Shown here: positions 25,536 through 34,466 of the stretch, one piece after another | How the letters are laid out: each line of letters starts with the position of its first letter | Numbering within the stretch: position 1 is the first letter of the stretch | Source: Nocardioides caldifontis | Lineage (GTDB): Bacteria > Actinomycetota > Actinomycetes > Propionibacteriales > Nocardioidaceae | Assembly (NCBI RefSeq): GCF_008087345.1 | Contig: NZ_VHIB01000001.1 | Location: 1,054,001 to 1,118,000 of the forward strand | Direction of reading: 5' to 3' | Length of the DNA stretch: 64,000 bases | Made by a program: the position numbers and the translations under genes | The notes under the pieces: generated by a model | Told to the model about the DNA's origin: nothing | The model's database searches: none | What the model saw: only the letters and a program-made list of their open reading frames with translations

Positions 25536-25693
25536 GAGCGGGGCCTCCTGCGGTGCGACGGCCCCTGAATGCTCTGCGACTAGAGGTTTGACGTCAAGGG
25601 AGCCGACCGGGACCCGGACGGCCGCCCCCCGCCGTGGACCAGCGGACTACCGTGGAGCCGGCCCGCCCGGTGCGGCGGGCGGGAGGAGAGCAC

Positions 25694-27028
25694 GTGCCGC
25701 GTCCGGAGGTGGCGGTCGGTTCGCGGCGCGCCTGGCTGATCTGGGGCGTCGCGCTGGCGGTGTACCTGCTCGCGGTGTTCCACCGCAGCTCGCTCGGCGT
25801 CGCCGGGCTGCTCGCGTCCGAGCGGTTCGACATCTCCGCCACGCAGCTGTCGCTCTTCTCGGTGCTCCAGCTCTTCCTCTACGCCGGCATGCAGATCCCG
25901 GTCGGCGTGCTGCTCGACCGGTTCGGCGCGCGGGTGATGCTGCTCGGCGGCCTCGCGATGATGAGCGCCGGGCAGCTGCTCTTCGCCTTCACCACCTCGT
26001 TCCCGGCCGCTGTCGGGGCCCGGGCCGTCGTCGGTGCCGGCGACGCGATGGTCTTCATCAGCGTCGTCCGGCTGATCGGGCTGTGGTTCCACACCCGCCA
26101 GGCCTCGGTGGTCACCCAGGTCACCGGCCCCGTGGGCCAGCTCGGCGCGGTCGCCGCGGCCACCCCGCTCGCCATCGCGCTGCGCGAGCTCGGGTGGACG
26201 ACGACCTTCGCCGTCACCTCCTCGATCGGGGTCGTGCTGATGGTGGTCACCGCCCTGACGGTCCGCTCCTCGCCGTACGCCGACGACGGGGTGGCCGAGA
26301 TCAGGCTGGCCGCCCTCGCCCGCTCGGTGCGCTGGGTCTGGGGCAACCCGGGCACCCGGCTCGGGATGTGGTCGCACTTCACCGGTCAGTTCTCGATGAC
26401 GGTGTTCGGGCTCCTCTGGGGCGTCCCGTTCCTCGTCGAGGGCGAGGGGCTGAGCACCGACGCGGCGTCGAACCTCCTGGTGGTGATGGTCCTCTCCGGG
26501 CTGGTCAGCGGGGTGGCGCTCGGGTCGTTCGTCGCCCGCCACCCCTTCCAGCGGTCGACGACGGTGCTCGGCGTGGTCGCCGCGATCGTGGTGACCTGGA
26601 CCGTCGTGCTGCTGTGGCCGGGGCAGGCGCCGTTGTGGATGCTCGTCCTGCTGGTCTGTGTGATGGGCGCAGGCGGCCCCGCGTCGATGGTCGGGTTCGA
26701 CCTCACCCGCAGCTTCCACCCCACGGAGGCGACCGGGCGAGCCAACGGCATCGTCAACGTCGGCGGCTTCGCGGCCTCGCTCGTCACGCTGCTGCTGATC
26801 GGCGTCGTGCTGGACCTGCAGTCGCCGGACGGCGCGCACGACCTCGGCGACTTCCGGTGGGCGATGGCGGTGCAGTACTTCGTCTGGCTCCTCGGCGCTG
26901 TCCAGATCGTCCGGTTCCGCCGCAAGGCGATCGCGCACCTGCGCCGGGTGCACCCGGGCGCGGTGGAGACGCTGAAGCGCGGCGAGCCCTTCGTGCACCC
27001 GGGGTTCCACGAGCGCGAAGGGGTCTGA
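25694..27028 (+). CDS. MFS transporter
   Basis: 444 residues from the GTG at 25694, with GGAGGAG seven bases upstream. It has twelve predicted membrane helices; the loop GVLLDRFGARVMLLGG between helices 2 and 3 is the MFS signature motif. LTRSFHPTEATGRANGIVNVGGF in the second half is typical of the nitrate/sugar-like MFS subgroup. Its place beside the formamidase units suggests it may move an amide, amine or another small metabolite, but direction and substrate are not visible. The 3' end is 6 bp from the convergent TetR gene stop. Confidence 0.88.
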   Translation: MPRPEVAVGSRRAWLIWGVALAVYLLAVFHRSSLGVAGLLASERFDISATQLSLFSVLQLFLYAGMQIPVGVLLDRFGARVMLLGGLAMMSAGQLLFAFTTSFPAAVGARAVVGAGDAMVFISVVRLIGLWFHTRQASVVTQVTGPVGQLGAVAAATPLAIALRELGWTTTFAVTSSIGVVLMVVTALTVRSSPYADDGVAEIRLAALARSVRWVWGNPGTRLGMWSHFTGQFSMTVFGLLWGVPFLVEGEGLSTDAASNLLVVMVLSGLVSGVALGSFVARHPFQRSTTVLGVVAAIVVTWTVVLLWPGQAPLWMLVLLVCVMGAGGPASMVGFDLTRSFHPTEATGRANGIVNVGGFAASLVTLLLIGVVLDLQSPDGAHDLGDFRWAMAVQYFVWLLGAVQIVRFRRKAIAHLRRVHPGAVETLKRGEPFVHPGFHEREGV

Positions 27029-27034
27029 GCCCCC

Positions 27035-27685
27035 TCAGCGGTGCATCGCGATGTACGCCGAGGTGGCGGCCGTGACCAGCTGGGCGGGCGTGGCCTCCAA
27101 CCCCCCGTCGAGCCAGGCGGTCACGAGCTCGGCCATCCCCCCGACGAAGAGCAGCCCCGCCAGCTCGCCGTCGGCGACGGCCCGGTCCCGCCCGTACAGC
27201 TCGCGCGCCTCCTCGGCCGCCAGGTGCGCGAAGTGGCGGAGCAGCGCGGCGCGCCGGGGCCGCAGCGCCGGGTCGGCCGCGGCCTCGACGATCGCCACCC
27301 GCCCCTTGCGCGGGTCCTCGACCACGAGGCCGACGAAGGCCTCGACCGACGCGCGCACCCGGGCGGCCGGGTCGTCGCCTGCCGCGTCGGCCGCCGCGGT
27401 AGTGCGCTGCTCGACCTCGGTGGCGACGGCGTCCACCACCGCGACCAGCGCCTCGTCGAGCGAGCGGAAGCTCTCGTAGAAGTAGCGCTCGGTCAGCCCG
27501 GCCCGCTGGCAGACCCGGGTCATCGTCACCGGGGTGGCCGGGTCGGCCCAGACGTCAATAGTGGCCTCGAGCAGCCGGGCCCGCCGCTCGGCGGTGCGCT
27601 CGGCAGCGGTCATCCCCCGGTAGGTGCCGGACGGCCCCGACCGGCCCGACCGGCCGGCCTGCCCCGTCCCCGTCTGCCCCGCCAC
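27035..27685 (-). CDS. TetR-family transcriptional regulator
   Basis: 216 residues from the GTG at 27685, preferred because related regulators carry a TYRGxxAAERxAERR lead-in before the first helix; an internal ATG at 27613 would give 192. The DNA-binding domain reads ERRARLLEATIDVWADPATPVTMTRVCQRAGLTERYFYESFRSLDEALVAVVD. A Gly/Ser/Arg-rich tail precedes it. The ligand domain is helical and Ala-rich. It is divergent from the SDR gene, and a perfect 18-bp palindrome lies at the SDR promoter, so it most likely represses the SDR gene. Confidence 0.88.
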   Translation of the reverse strand: MAGQTGTGQAGRSGRSGPSGTYRGMTAAERTAERRARLLEATIDVWADPATPVTMTRVCQRAGLTERYFYESFRSLDEALVAVVDAVATEVEQRTTAAADAAGDDPAARVRASVEAFVGLVVEDPRKGRVAIVEAAADPALRPRRAALLRHFAHLAAEEARELYGRDRAVADGELAGLLFVGGMAELVTAWLDGGLEATPAQLVTAATSAYIAMHR

Positions 27686-27812
27686 CGCGTCATCGTGGCA
27701 CAGGTGGCGCCGCGCGCCAGGTCGTTGACCGGGGCCCTGTCGAGCGCCGCGTGGCCGCCCCTGACGACGAGGATGCGGGTCCGGCCGGTGGAGGCGCCCG
27801 CCCGCCTGACCC

Positions 27813-27858
27813 TTGACAGCCGCGACCGCCGCCGCAAGAGTGACAGGACGCCCTGTCA
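27813..27858 (+). promoter_or_regulatory. SDR promoter with TetR operator palindrome
   Basis: TTGACA at 27813-27818 is a consensus -35 box; the -10 at 27836-27841 (AAGAGT) is weak. The perfect 7-4-7 palindrome TGACAGG-ACGC-CCTGTCA at 27841-27858 starts at the -10/transcription start and would block polymerase when bound by the adjacent TetR protein. Confidence 0.65.
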
Positions 27859-27877
27859 GAAGGTGGGAGGAAGCCCC

Positions 27878-28729
27878 ATGTCCCGTGACGTCGCCGGCCT
27901 GTCCCTGATCGTGACGGGAGGCGCCCGGGGGATCGGCCGGGCCACCGTCGAGAGGTTCGCCCGCCTCGGCGCTCGGGTCGCGGTCGGCGACCGCGACGTC
28001 GAGCTCGCCCGCGAGGTCGTCGCCCCGTTCGGCGGCCGCGCTGCCGCCGCCCGCCTCGACGTCACCGACCCGCAGTCGTGGCGCGACTTCCTCGAGGAGG
28101 TCTCCGCGCTCGGGCCGTTCGACGTGCTGGTCAACAACGCCGGGATCATGCCGCTCGGGTCGGTGCTCAAGGAGCCCGACGGCGTCACCCGGGCGATCAT
28201 CGACGTCAACGTGCACGGCGTCATCAACGGCACGAAGGCGGTGGCGCCCGGGATGGTGGAGCGGGGCAGCGGCCACGTCGTCAACGTGGCCTCGGCGGTC
28301 GGCCGGGTCGCAGTCGCCGACGGAGCGACGTACTCCGCCTCGAAGTTCGCCGTCGTCGGGTTCAGCGAGGCGACGCGAGCCGAGCTCGCCCCGCACGGAG
28401 TCGACGTCACCGTCGTGCTCCCGACCGTCGTGCAGACCGAGCTCGCGGCCGGCGTCCCGGCGGCCCGTGGCGTCAAGCCGGTCACGGCCGAGGACGTCGC
28501 CGAGGTCATCGAGGAGGCGGTCCGCAAGCCGCGCCCCGAGCTCTGGGTGCCCCGCTGGACGCAGGGGCTCACCAAGGTGACGCAGGTGCTTCCCCGGGTC
28601 GTGCAGCAGGGGATGGCGAAGCTGACGGCCGCCGACACGATCCTCGCCTCGGCGGACCCGGCTGCGCGCGCGGCGTACGGGGAGCGGGCGCGGCGGCCCA
28701 CCGAGCACACCGAGCCCTCCGGGTCCTAG
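27878..28729 (+). CDS. Short-chain dehydrogenase/reductase (SDR)
   Basis: 283 residues with the classical SDR pattern: the cofactor motif TGGARGIGR near residue 13, LDVTD, NNAG, the catalytic Ser in NVASAVGR and YSASK with the active Tyr and Lys. The Asp in VAVGDRD at the end of strand 2 suggests NAD rather than NADP. The C-terminal 60 residues (LWVPRWTQGLTKVTQVLPRVVQQ) extend beyond the minimal fold. ATG at 27878 behind GGGAGG. It is under the TetR operator above. Substrate unknown. The stop lies 3 bp from the stop of the convergent acetoacetate-decarboxylase-family gene. Confidence 0.9.
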   Translation: MSRDVAGLSLIVTGGARGIGRATVERFARLGARVAVGDRDVELAREVVAPFGGRAAAARLDVTDPQSWRDFLEEVSALGPFDVLVNNAGIMPLGSVLKEPDGVTRAIIDVNVHGVINGTKAVAPGMVERGSGHVVNVASAVGRVAVADGATYSASKFAVVGFSEATRAELAPHGVDVTVVLPTVVQTELAAGVPAARGVKPVTAEDVAEVIEEAVRKPRPELWVPRWTQGLTKVTQVLPRVVQQGMAKLTAADTILASADPAARAAYGERARRPTEHTEPSGS

Positions 28730-28732
28730 CCC

Positions 28733-29409
28733 TCAGACGGGGAGCGCCTCCTCGAAGGTGGCGACCATGTGCTCGTTCCACGTCGAGAGCACGGCCGGGG
28801 CCGGCAGCCCGAGGCCGCGCAGCTCCTTGGCCCACGGGTGCTCGCCGAGCTCGAGCTCGACCCCTTCGGGTCCGAGCGCCAGCCCGGCGCCGCTGCCGCC
28901 CTGGGTGAAGCGGGTGCAGTGCAGCCGCCCGTCCTTCAGCGTGTACGACGCGTTGGTCAGCGGCGCCATGTGGTCCACGCCGTGGCGGGGGACCCGGAGC
29001 CGCAGGACCAGCTCGCCCCCGACGTGCAGGGCAACGGTGAGGCTGGTGTCGGTGTAGTCGAAGGAGAGCTCCTCGACGCTCTTCGGGAACCCCCACACCT
29101 CCCGCCCGGCGGCGCAGGTGAACTCGCCGTCGACCGGTAGCCGCAGGATGAAGGTGCCGTCCTCGCCGCCCGCACGCGGTCGCACGAACGCGATGAGCCC
29201 GACCCGAGGTAGCCCCCGAGGTCGTTGTCGCGGTAGTCCACCGCCGCGACCGCGAACTGGGCGCGGCCGGAGGTGCTCTGGACCACCTCGACGGTGTCGG
29301 TGGGGAGGAGCGCCTGCAGCGCGGCTGCGTCGACCTCCCAGATGACCGTGGCGGCCGCCGCGTCGCGGACCTCCACCGGCGGCGTGACGTCGCGCCCCTG
29401 CACCAGCAT
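28733..29409 (-). pseudogene. Acetoacetate decarboxylase-family protein, frameshifted
   Basis: The N-terminal part (MLVQGRDVTPPVEV... to VDYRDNDLGGY) is read in one frame from the ATG at 29409, and the rest (VGLIAFVRPRAGGEDGTFILRLPVDG to the stop) in another, so one base is missing near 29205-29220 (minus strand ctcgggggctacctcgggtc). Joined, the product would be about 225 residues. The family opening AVDYRDNDLGGY...VGLIAFVRP and GREVWGFPKSVEEL with the Schiff-base-type Lys region are clear. Either the gene is recently broken or the G-run was misread in assembly; flanking sequence shows no other decay. Confidence 0.75.
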
Positions 29410-29476
29410 GCGCTGCTCCGTCCAATTCGGTCCGTCAGCCGTCGCTCACTATCCCGAGGGGGCCCGAGGGCGTCAA

Positions 29477-30322
29477 GTGCGTCCGGATGGGAATAGGTGC
29501 ACCGTTGGTCAGGGGTGGTCCGACGCCTTTCCGGAGGCGGTGTGGCGTGAGGCGTTCCGTCAGGCGAGCGTGGGGCTCGCGCTGCTCGACCCTGCGGGTG
29601 AACCGGTGGCCACCAACCCCCACCTCGACGCCCTGCTGGGGCCCGGCGGCACCGGGCTGATCTGCCGCGCGGTCAAGGAGCGGCTGCCGGAGAGCGGGGA
29701 CGCGCCGGTGACCGTGCCGCTCGACGAGCGGATCGCCGCGAAGGTCGAGCGGGTCGAGCACGCCGACGGTGCCTGCTACTTCCTGCTCTACGTCGCCCCG
29801 CCCGCCGGCAACGACCACCTCACCGGGCTCGCCGGCCGCGACCGGCTGCTCGCCGAGCTGCTCCGGCTGCTCGGGCGGCGCGCGCGGCGGGACGTCCAGC
29901 TGGTGATGGTCGACCTCGACGGCTTCAAGAAGATCAACGACCGGCACGGCCACGTCGTCGGCGACGAGGTGCTGATGGCGGTGGCGGACCGGCTCGGCTC
30001 GACGGTCCGGCCGGAGGACCTGGTGGCCCGGTGGGGCGGCGACGAGTTCGTGGTCCTGCTCGACGACCCCGCCGAGGAGGGTGGCGCGGCGGTGTGCCGG
30101 CGGGTCCGGGAGGCGTTCACCACCCCGATCACGACGCGCGTCGGGCCGCTCGCCGTCCGGGCGTCGTGCGGCTGGGTGCAGGCGCGCGACGGCGAGGCGC
30201 CCACCGAGCTGCTCGACCGCGCCGACCGCGAGATGTACGGCGAGAAGCGGCGCCGGCGCCGGTCCCCGCGGATCGTGGAGCAGCGGGGGACCGACGCCGT
30301 GCCGGTGATGAGAGGTCGTTGA
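29477..30322 (+). CDS. PAS-like/GGDEF diguanylate cyclase
   Basis: About 281 residues from a GTG at 29477 with GAGGG six bases before; other starts (GTG 29540) are possible. Residues 25-105 resemble a PAS fold (FRQASVGLALLDPAGEPVATNPHLDALLG). Residues 115-270 are a GGDEF domain with LTGLAGRDRLLAEL, VDLDGFKKINDRHGHVVGDEVL and the intact active-site RWGGDEFVVLL. It should make cyclic di-GMP from two GTP. No membrane segment, so a soluble sensor. The I-site RxxD five residues before GGDEF is not evident. The stop is 3 bp from the stop of the convergent phosphodiesterase gene. Confidence 0.88.
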   Translation: MRPDGNRCTVGQGWSDAFPEAVWREAFRQASVGLALLDPAGEPVATNPHLDALLGPGGTGLICRAVKERLPESGDAPVTVPLDERIAAKVERVEHADGACYFLLYVAPPAGNDHLTGLAGRDRLLAELLRLLGRRARRDVQLVMVDLDGFKKINDRHGHVVGDEVLMAVADRLGSTVRPEDLVARWGGDEFVVLLDDPAEEGGAAVCRRVREAFTTPITTRVGPLAVRASCGWVQARDGEAPTELLDRADREMYGEKRRRRRSPRIVEQRGTDAVPVMRGR

Positions 30323-30325
30323 CGG

Positions 30326-32572
30326 TCAGCCGGAGGCGGCAACCCCCAAGCCGGGGTGGTCGCTGAAGAACCCGTCCATCCCGGCGTCGAGGAAGACCCG
30401 GATCTCGCCGGCCAGGTCGCCCTGCTCCGCCGGCCCTCCGGCGCTGCGGAAGTCGACCGGGAGGAACTGGTTCTCGGCGCGGAAGGTCCACCCGTGCACC
30501 GTCAAGCCGGCCCGGTGCGCGTCGGCGATGACCGATGTCGGCTCACCCAGGGTGCCGTCCGGGTCGCGGGGGATCATCACGTCCTTGCAGGCCCCCAGCG
30601 CGTCGGCGTACCTGGCGATCCCCCTCAGTCCTGCCCGCGTCACGAGGTCCTCGTAGCGGCGCGGGTCGCCGGCGGCGACCAGGTCGTATGGCGCGCCGGA
30701 GCAGTTGACGAGCTGCGCGATGGTGATAGGGGTCCTGCGCGCGAGCTCGCGCAGGTTGCTCGTCTCGAAGCTCTGGATGATCACCGGAGCGCGCTTCCCT
30801 GCCATCCCGTTGCGGCGCAGCTCCGCGAGCAACGGCTCCTCCAAGGACAGCCCGGCATCGTCGAAGTAGGTCGGGTGCTTCGTCTCCGGGTAGACACCGA
30901 CCTCCTTGCCGTCGCAGGTGCGTGAGTGCCGGGCCAGGTCGAGCACCTCGTCGAAGGTCGGCACCTGGTAGCGGCCGTCGAAGGCGGTGTTGCCCGGACG
31001 GACAGCGGGGATGCGCTCCTTCGCACGGAGCGTGCGGAGCTCCGCGAGCGTGAAGTCCTCGGTGAACCACCCCGTCACCTGCACCCCGTCGATGGTCTTG
31101 GTCGTACGGCGGTCGGCGAACTCGGGATGGTCGGCGACGTCCGTCGTGCCGCCGATCTCGTTCTCGTGGCGCGCCACCAGCACGCCGTCCTTGGTCGAGA
31201 CCAGGTCCGGCTCGATGTAGTCGGCGCACTGCAGGATGGCCTGCTCGTAGGCCGCCAGGGTGTGTTCGGGCCGGTGGCCGCTCGCGCCGCGGTGGGCGAC
31301 GACAGTCGGGCCCGCACTGGCCGGGCGGAGCTTCCGCAGCTCGACGACGGCCATCTCGGTGTCGTCGGGCGTGCCCGGGATGCGTGCGCTGTTGCCGGGG
31401 TAGTTGTTGTCGTTGCCGATGAGCAGCCGGCCGCCCTCCAGCAGCAGGACGGTCTCGAAGGACTGCACCGGGAGCGACCACGACGCCCCGGTGCCGTAGC
31501 CGGTCCCCTCGCCGATGCCGTAGGGGTTCGCGATGCCGAGGGCGTCGAGCACGAGTTCCTTCTCGACGTAGCCCTCGCGGTCACGTCGCGCCAGGTCCAC
31601 TTCGTAGACGCGCTTGGTGACCGACGCCGGGCCCTCGAAGTCGTCGCGCTCGATGAGCAGCATGCGGCGGTTGCCCGTCATGAACGCGTCACCGATGACG
31701 TTCGCCTCCTGGTCTGTCTCGTAGGCCCAACGCTTGGCGGTGTACTTCCCTCGGCGGGTGTCGAACTCGTGGATCCAACGGCGCCGCTTCTGCGGGTCGT
31801 CGGCGAGCGCGCCCTCGACGACCGGGTAGAGGTAGCGGCCGCTCTTGCTCGCTGCCATCGCCTCGAACCCGCGGCTCGAGCCGACGCGTGGCTCCTCGCC
31901 GGGCTTCAGGTAGGGATTGGCGGGGGACTTGCCGACCGGGAAGGGGACCGGCGCCTGGAGCAGCTTGCCGGTGCGGTCCACGTGCAGCAGGAAGGGCCCG
32001 AACTCCTCACCGATCCAGAAGCTGCCGTCCTCGGCGCGGACGATCGACTCGATGTCGAAGTCGCCACCCGTGAGGAGCCTTTGCTTGCTGTCTCCGTTGA
32101 CGATGGGGAAGTCGATGCGGCGGTCTGGGTCGCGCAGCGACAGGTGGCGCAGCACCTCGATCTCGCCCCTGCCCCCCGTGCGCGTCTCCCACCGCGGCTC
32201 CACCAGGTAGACCCGGAGCAGGAAGTCGGCGGAGTTGCCCTTGGCGCCGAAGCCGTTGTCGGGCATCGCCCAGTAGGTGCCGTCGCCGTTGTCGACCATG
32301 CCGGAGAAGCCGGGGACGACCTGGCCGGGGAACGGGCCGTTGCGCCCGTTCGCCGGCGTCGCCTGGCTCCCGGAGGGCGGACCCTCCTCCAGGTGGTCGG
32401 CCGACAGGGTGGCGCGGGCGACCAGGGTGGGTCGGGTCGGAGGGTCGCCGTGGCCTCCCGGCCCACCGGGCGCCGCCGACGCGGAGGGCAGTCCGGAGGG
32501 AGACCAGGTGGGGGCGAGCAGGGCCGCGGCGACCGCCGCGGAGAGGATGAGGGGTGTTCGTGCGGTTCGCAT
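30326..32572 (-). CDS. Secreted esterase-like/phytase-like domain fused to glycerophosphodiester phosphodiesterase
   Basis: 748 residues from the ATG at 32572. A signal peptide (MRTARTPLILSAAVAAALLAP...ASAAP) directs export. Residues ~50-430 form the esterase-like-activity-of-phytase beta-propeller (GFSGMVDNGDGTYWAMPDNGFGAKGNSADF, IGEEFGPFLLHVDRTG). Residues ~440-745 are a GDPD TIM barrel with VVAHRGASGHRPEHTLAAYEQA, the EPDLVSTKDG metal ligand segment and the second catalytic His in ARHENEI. It should release phosphate-linked alcohols from extracellular glycerophosphodiesters or phytate, a phosphate-scavenging role. GC content falls slightly and codon choice is looser than in neighbours. No pho box was recognised upstream. 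Confidence 0.88.
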   Translation of the reverse strand: MRTARTPLILSAAVAAALLAPTWSPSGLPSASAAPGGPGGHGDPPTRPTLVARATLSADHLEEGPPSGSQATPANGRNGPFPGQVVPGFSGMVDNGDGTYWAMPDNGFGAKGNSADFLLRVYLVEPRWETRTGGRGEIEVLRHLSLRDPDRRIDFPIVNGDSKQRLLTGGDFDIESIVRAEDGSFWIGEEFGPFLLHVDRTGKLLQAPVPFPVGKSPANPYLKPGEEPRVGSSRGFEAMAASKSGRYLYPVVEGALADDPQKRRRWIHEFDTRRGKYTAKRWAYETDQEANVIGDAFMTGNRRMLLIERDDFEGPASVTKRVYEVDLARRDREGYVEKELVLDALGIANPYGIGEGTGYGTGASWSLPVQSFETVLLLEGGRLLIGNDNNYPGNSARIPGTPDDTEMAVVELRKLRPASAGPTVVAHRGASGHRPEHTLAAYEQAILQCADYIEPDLVSTKDGVLVARHENEIGGTTDVADHPEFADRRTTKTIDGVQVTGWFTEDFTLAELRTLRAKERIPAVRPGNTAFDGRYQVPTFDEVLDLARHSRTCDGKEVGVYPETKHPTYFDDAGLSLEEPLLAELRRNGMAGKRAPVIIQSFETSNLRELARRTPITIAQLVNCSGAPYDLVAAGDPRRYEDLVTRAGLRGIARYADALGACKDVMIPRDPDGTLGEPTSVIADAHRAGLTVHGWTFRAENQFLPVDFRSAGGPAEQGDLAGEIRVFLDAGMDGFFSDHPGLGVAASG

Positions 32573-32639
32573 GGCGACGATCCAAGGGAGCGCTGCCCAC
32601 CTGGGCCGGTCCCGCCACCGACGAGAGGGTGACAGCGCG

Positions 32640-33602
32640 ATGAACAGTGGGACGCGACGCGACGCCGGCGTGCTGAGGATCGGCGGCATGCTGTCCTCCC
32701 TGGCCGAGCGGCTCGACACGACGTACGGCGCGGTGGAGCTGCCGACCGACGACGACGTGAGCGAGGCCCTGGCGACTCACGGGCCGGGTGCCCGGGTGCT
32801 CGTCGTGTCCTACGGCCACCCCGTCGGGCGGCCCTTCCTCGAGGCGTTGCCCGACCTCGAGGCCGTCGTCAACTTCGGAGTCGGCTACGACAACATCGAC
32901 GTGGCCGCCGCACACGAACGAGGGATCGTCGTCGGCAACACGCCGGACGTGCTGAACGACAGCGTCGCCGAGCTGACCGTCGGACTTCTCCTCGACGTGC
33001 TGCGTCGGATGTCGGCGGGCGACCGCTACGTGCGTGCCGGCCGCTGGGAGAGCGGTGTCGCGTTCCCGCTCGCCCGCCAGCTCGCCGGCCGACGTGTCGG
33101 CATCGTCGGGATGGGTCGGATCGGGGCCGCGGTCGCACGCCGGCTGGAGCCGTTCGGCTGCGAGATCGGCTACCACAACCGGCGCGAGGTCGACGCGTCC
33201 CCGTACCGCTTCTTCGACTCCGCGCTCGCCCTCGCCGAGACCTCGGACGCGCTGGTCGTGCTCGCCCCCGCGACCCCCGAGACCCGCCACCTCGTCGACG
33301 CCGACGTGCTCTCCGCGCTGGGTCCCGACGGGGTGCTGGTCAACGTCGCGCGGGGCTCGCTGGTCGACGAGTGCGCGCTGCTGGAGGCGCTCCGGGCCGG
33401 GACCATCGCCGGCGCCGGGCTGGACGTCTACGCCGACGAGCCCCGCGTGCCGTCGGAGCTGTGGGAGCGTGATGACGTGGTGCTCCTGCCCCACGTCGGA
33501 AGCGCCACCCGTGAAGCCCGGGAGGCGATGGCCGGACTCGTGCTCGACAACGTCGAGGCGTTCCTGGCGTCCGGGTCGCTGGTGACTCCCGTGGAGGGAT
33601 GA
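32640..33602 (+). CDS. D-isomer-specific 2-hydroxyacid dehydrogenase
   Basis: 320 residues. The NAD-binding domain contains GRRVGIVGMGRIGAAVARRLEPFG, and the catalytic set is present: Arg in NVARGSLVD, Glu in DVYADEP and His in LLPHVGSATREAR. The substrate domain has NFGVGYDNIDVAAAHERGIVVGNTPDVLNDSVAE, typical of the hydroxypyruvate/glyoxylate reductase branch. The start is uncertain; ATG at 32640 is chosen, GTG 32670 and ATG 32688 are alternatives. Its stop overlaps the start of the next gene by 4 bp, so the two form an operon. It may reduce glyoxylate or another 2-oxoacid. Confidence 0.9.
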   Translation: MNSGTRRDAGVLRIGGMLSSLAERLDTTYGAVELPTDDDVSEALATHGPGARVLVVSYGHPVGRPFLEALPDLEAVVNFGVGYDNIDVAAAHERGIVVGNTPDVLNDSVAELTVGLLLDVLRRMSAGDRYVRAGRWESGVAFPLARQLAGRRVGIVGMGRIGAAVARRLEPFGCEIGYHNRREVDASPYRFFDSALALAETSDALVVLAPATPETRHLVDADVLSALGPDGVLVNVARGSLVDECALLEALRAGTIAGAGLDVYADEPRVPSELWERDDVVLLPHVGSATREAREAMAGLVLDNVEAFLASGSLVTPVEG

Positions 33603-34462
33603 GAGAGATGGTGGCACGGGTGGGCGGGGTCGCCTACGACGTCGTGGGACGAGGCGAACCTGTCCTGCTCCTGCACGGCGGGTCGGGCAGACGGCAGTGG
33701 TTCGACGCCCTGAGCGAGCTGCTCGCCGAGGAGTTCCGGATGCTCCGTGTGGACCTGCCGGGCCATGGGGAGTCCGACCACACCCCGGGGCACTACCGGC
33801 TGGACGACTCGGTGGACGCGCTGCTCGGCGTGCTCGAGGTGGCCGGGGACGGACCGTGGTGGGTCGTCGGCCACTCGCACGGCGCCCACGTGGGGCTGGT
33901 CCTCGCCGCCCTGTACCCGGAGATCGTCAGGGGTCTGGTGATCGGCGACGCCCCGCTGGGCAAAGCACGGATGCGTCAGCACCAGAGCTCCACCGCGCGG
34001 ATGAACCGTGGCTGGCGTCGGCTCACCGACCCGGAGCTCAGCCATGAGGACGTGCTGAGGGGGTTCCTCGCTCTCGAGGTGGAGACGGCGGACGGGAGCG
34101 TGTCGGTGGATCGGTTCTTCGGTGCCGACCACCCGTACGTGCACGAGATGGTCGCCTGCCTCGAGCGCCACGACGGAGACTTCCTCGACGCAGTGCTCGA
34201 GCGGTTCGACGACACCTACCGGTGCCTCGACGAGGCCCTGCTGCGGAGGGTCCGGTGCGAGGTGGCCCTGCTCAGGGGTGACCCGGCGGCGGGCGGCCTG
34301 GTGCAGGACGACGACGAGGCGTACCTGCTCCGGAACATCCCGCAGGCCCGTGTCCTCCGGTTGAGAGGGGTCGGCCACGGCCTCCAGCTCCAGGACCCGC
34401 ACCAGGTGGCGGATGCGCTGCGACAGGTGCTTGGCACGGGTGCAGGACGCGTTCCAGACTGA
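33599..34462 (+). CDS. Alpha/beta hydrolase
   Basis: 287 residues of the alpha/beta-hydrolase fold: oxyanion-hole HGGSG near residue 24, the nucleophile elbow VGHSHGAHVG with catalytic Ser near residue 99, and the C-terminal catalytic His in LRGVGHGLQL. No signal peptide, so cytoplasmic. The ATG overlaps the hydroxyacid dehydrogenase stop. Substrate unknown; an ester or lactone whose product is a 2-hydroxyacid would suit the operon, but this is inference. Confidence 0.85.
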   Translation: MREMVARVGGVAYDVVGRGEPVLLLHGGSGRRQWFDALSELLAEEFRMLRVDLPGHGESDHTPGHYRLDDSVDALLGVLEVAGDGPWWVVGHSHGAHVGLVLAALYPEIVRGLVIGDAPLGKARMRQHQSSTARMNRGWRRLTDPELSHEDVLRGFLALEVETADGSVSVDRFFGADHPYVHEMVACLERHDGDFLDAVLERFDDTYRCLDEALLRRVRCEVALLRGDPAAGGLVQDDDEAYLLRNIPQARVLRLRGVGHGLQLQDPHQVADALRQVLGTGAGRVPD

Positions 34463-34466
34463 CCCG

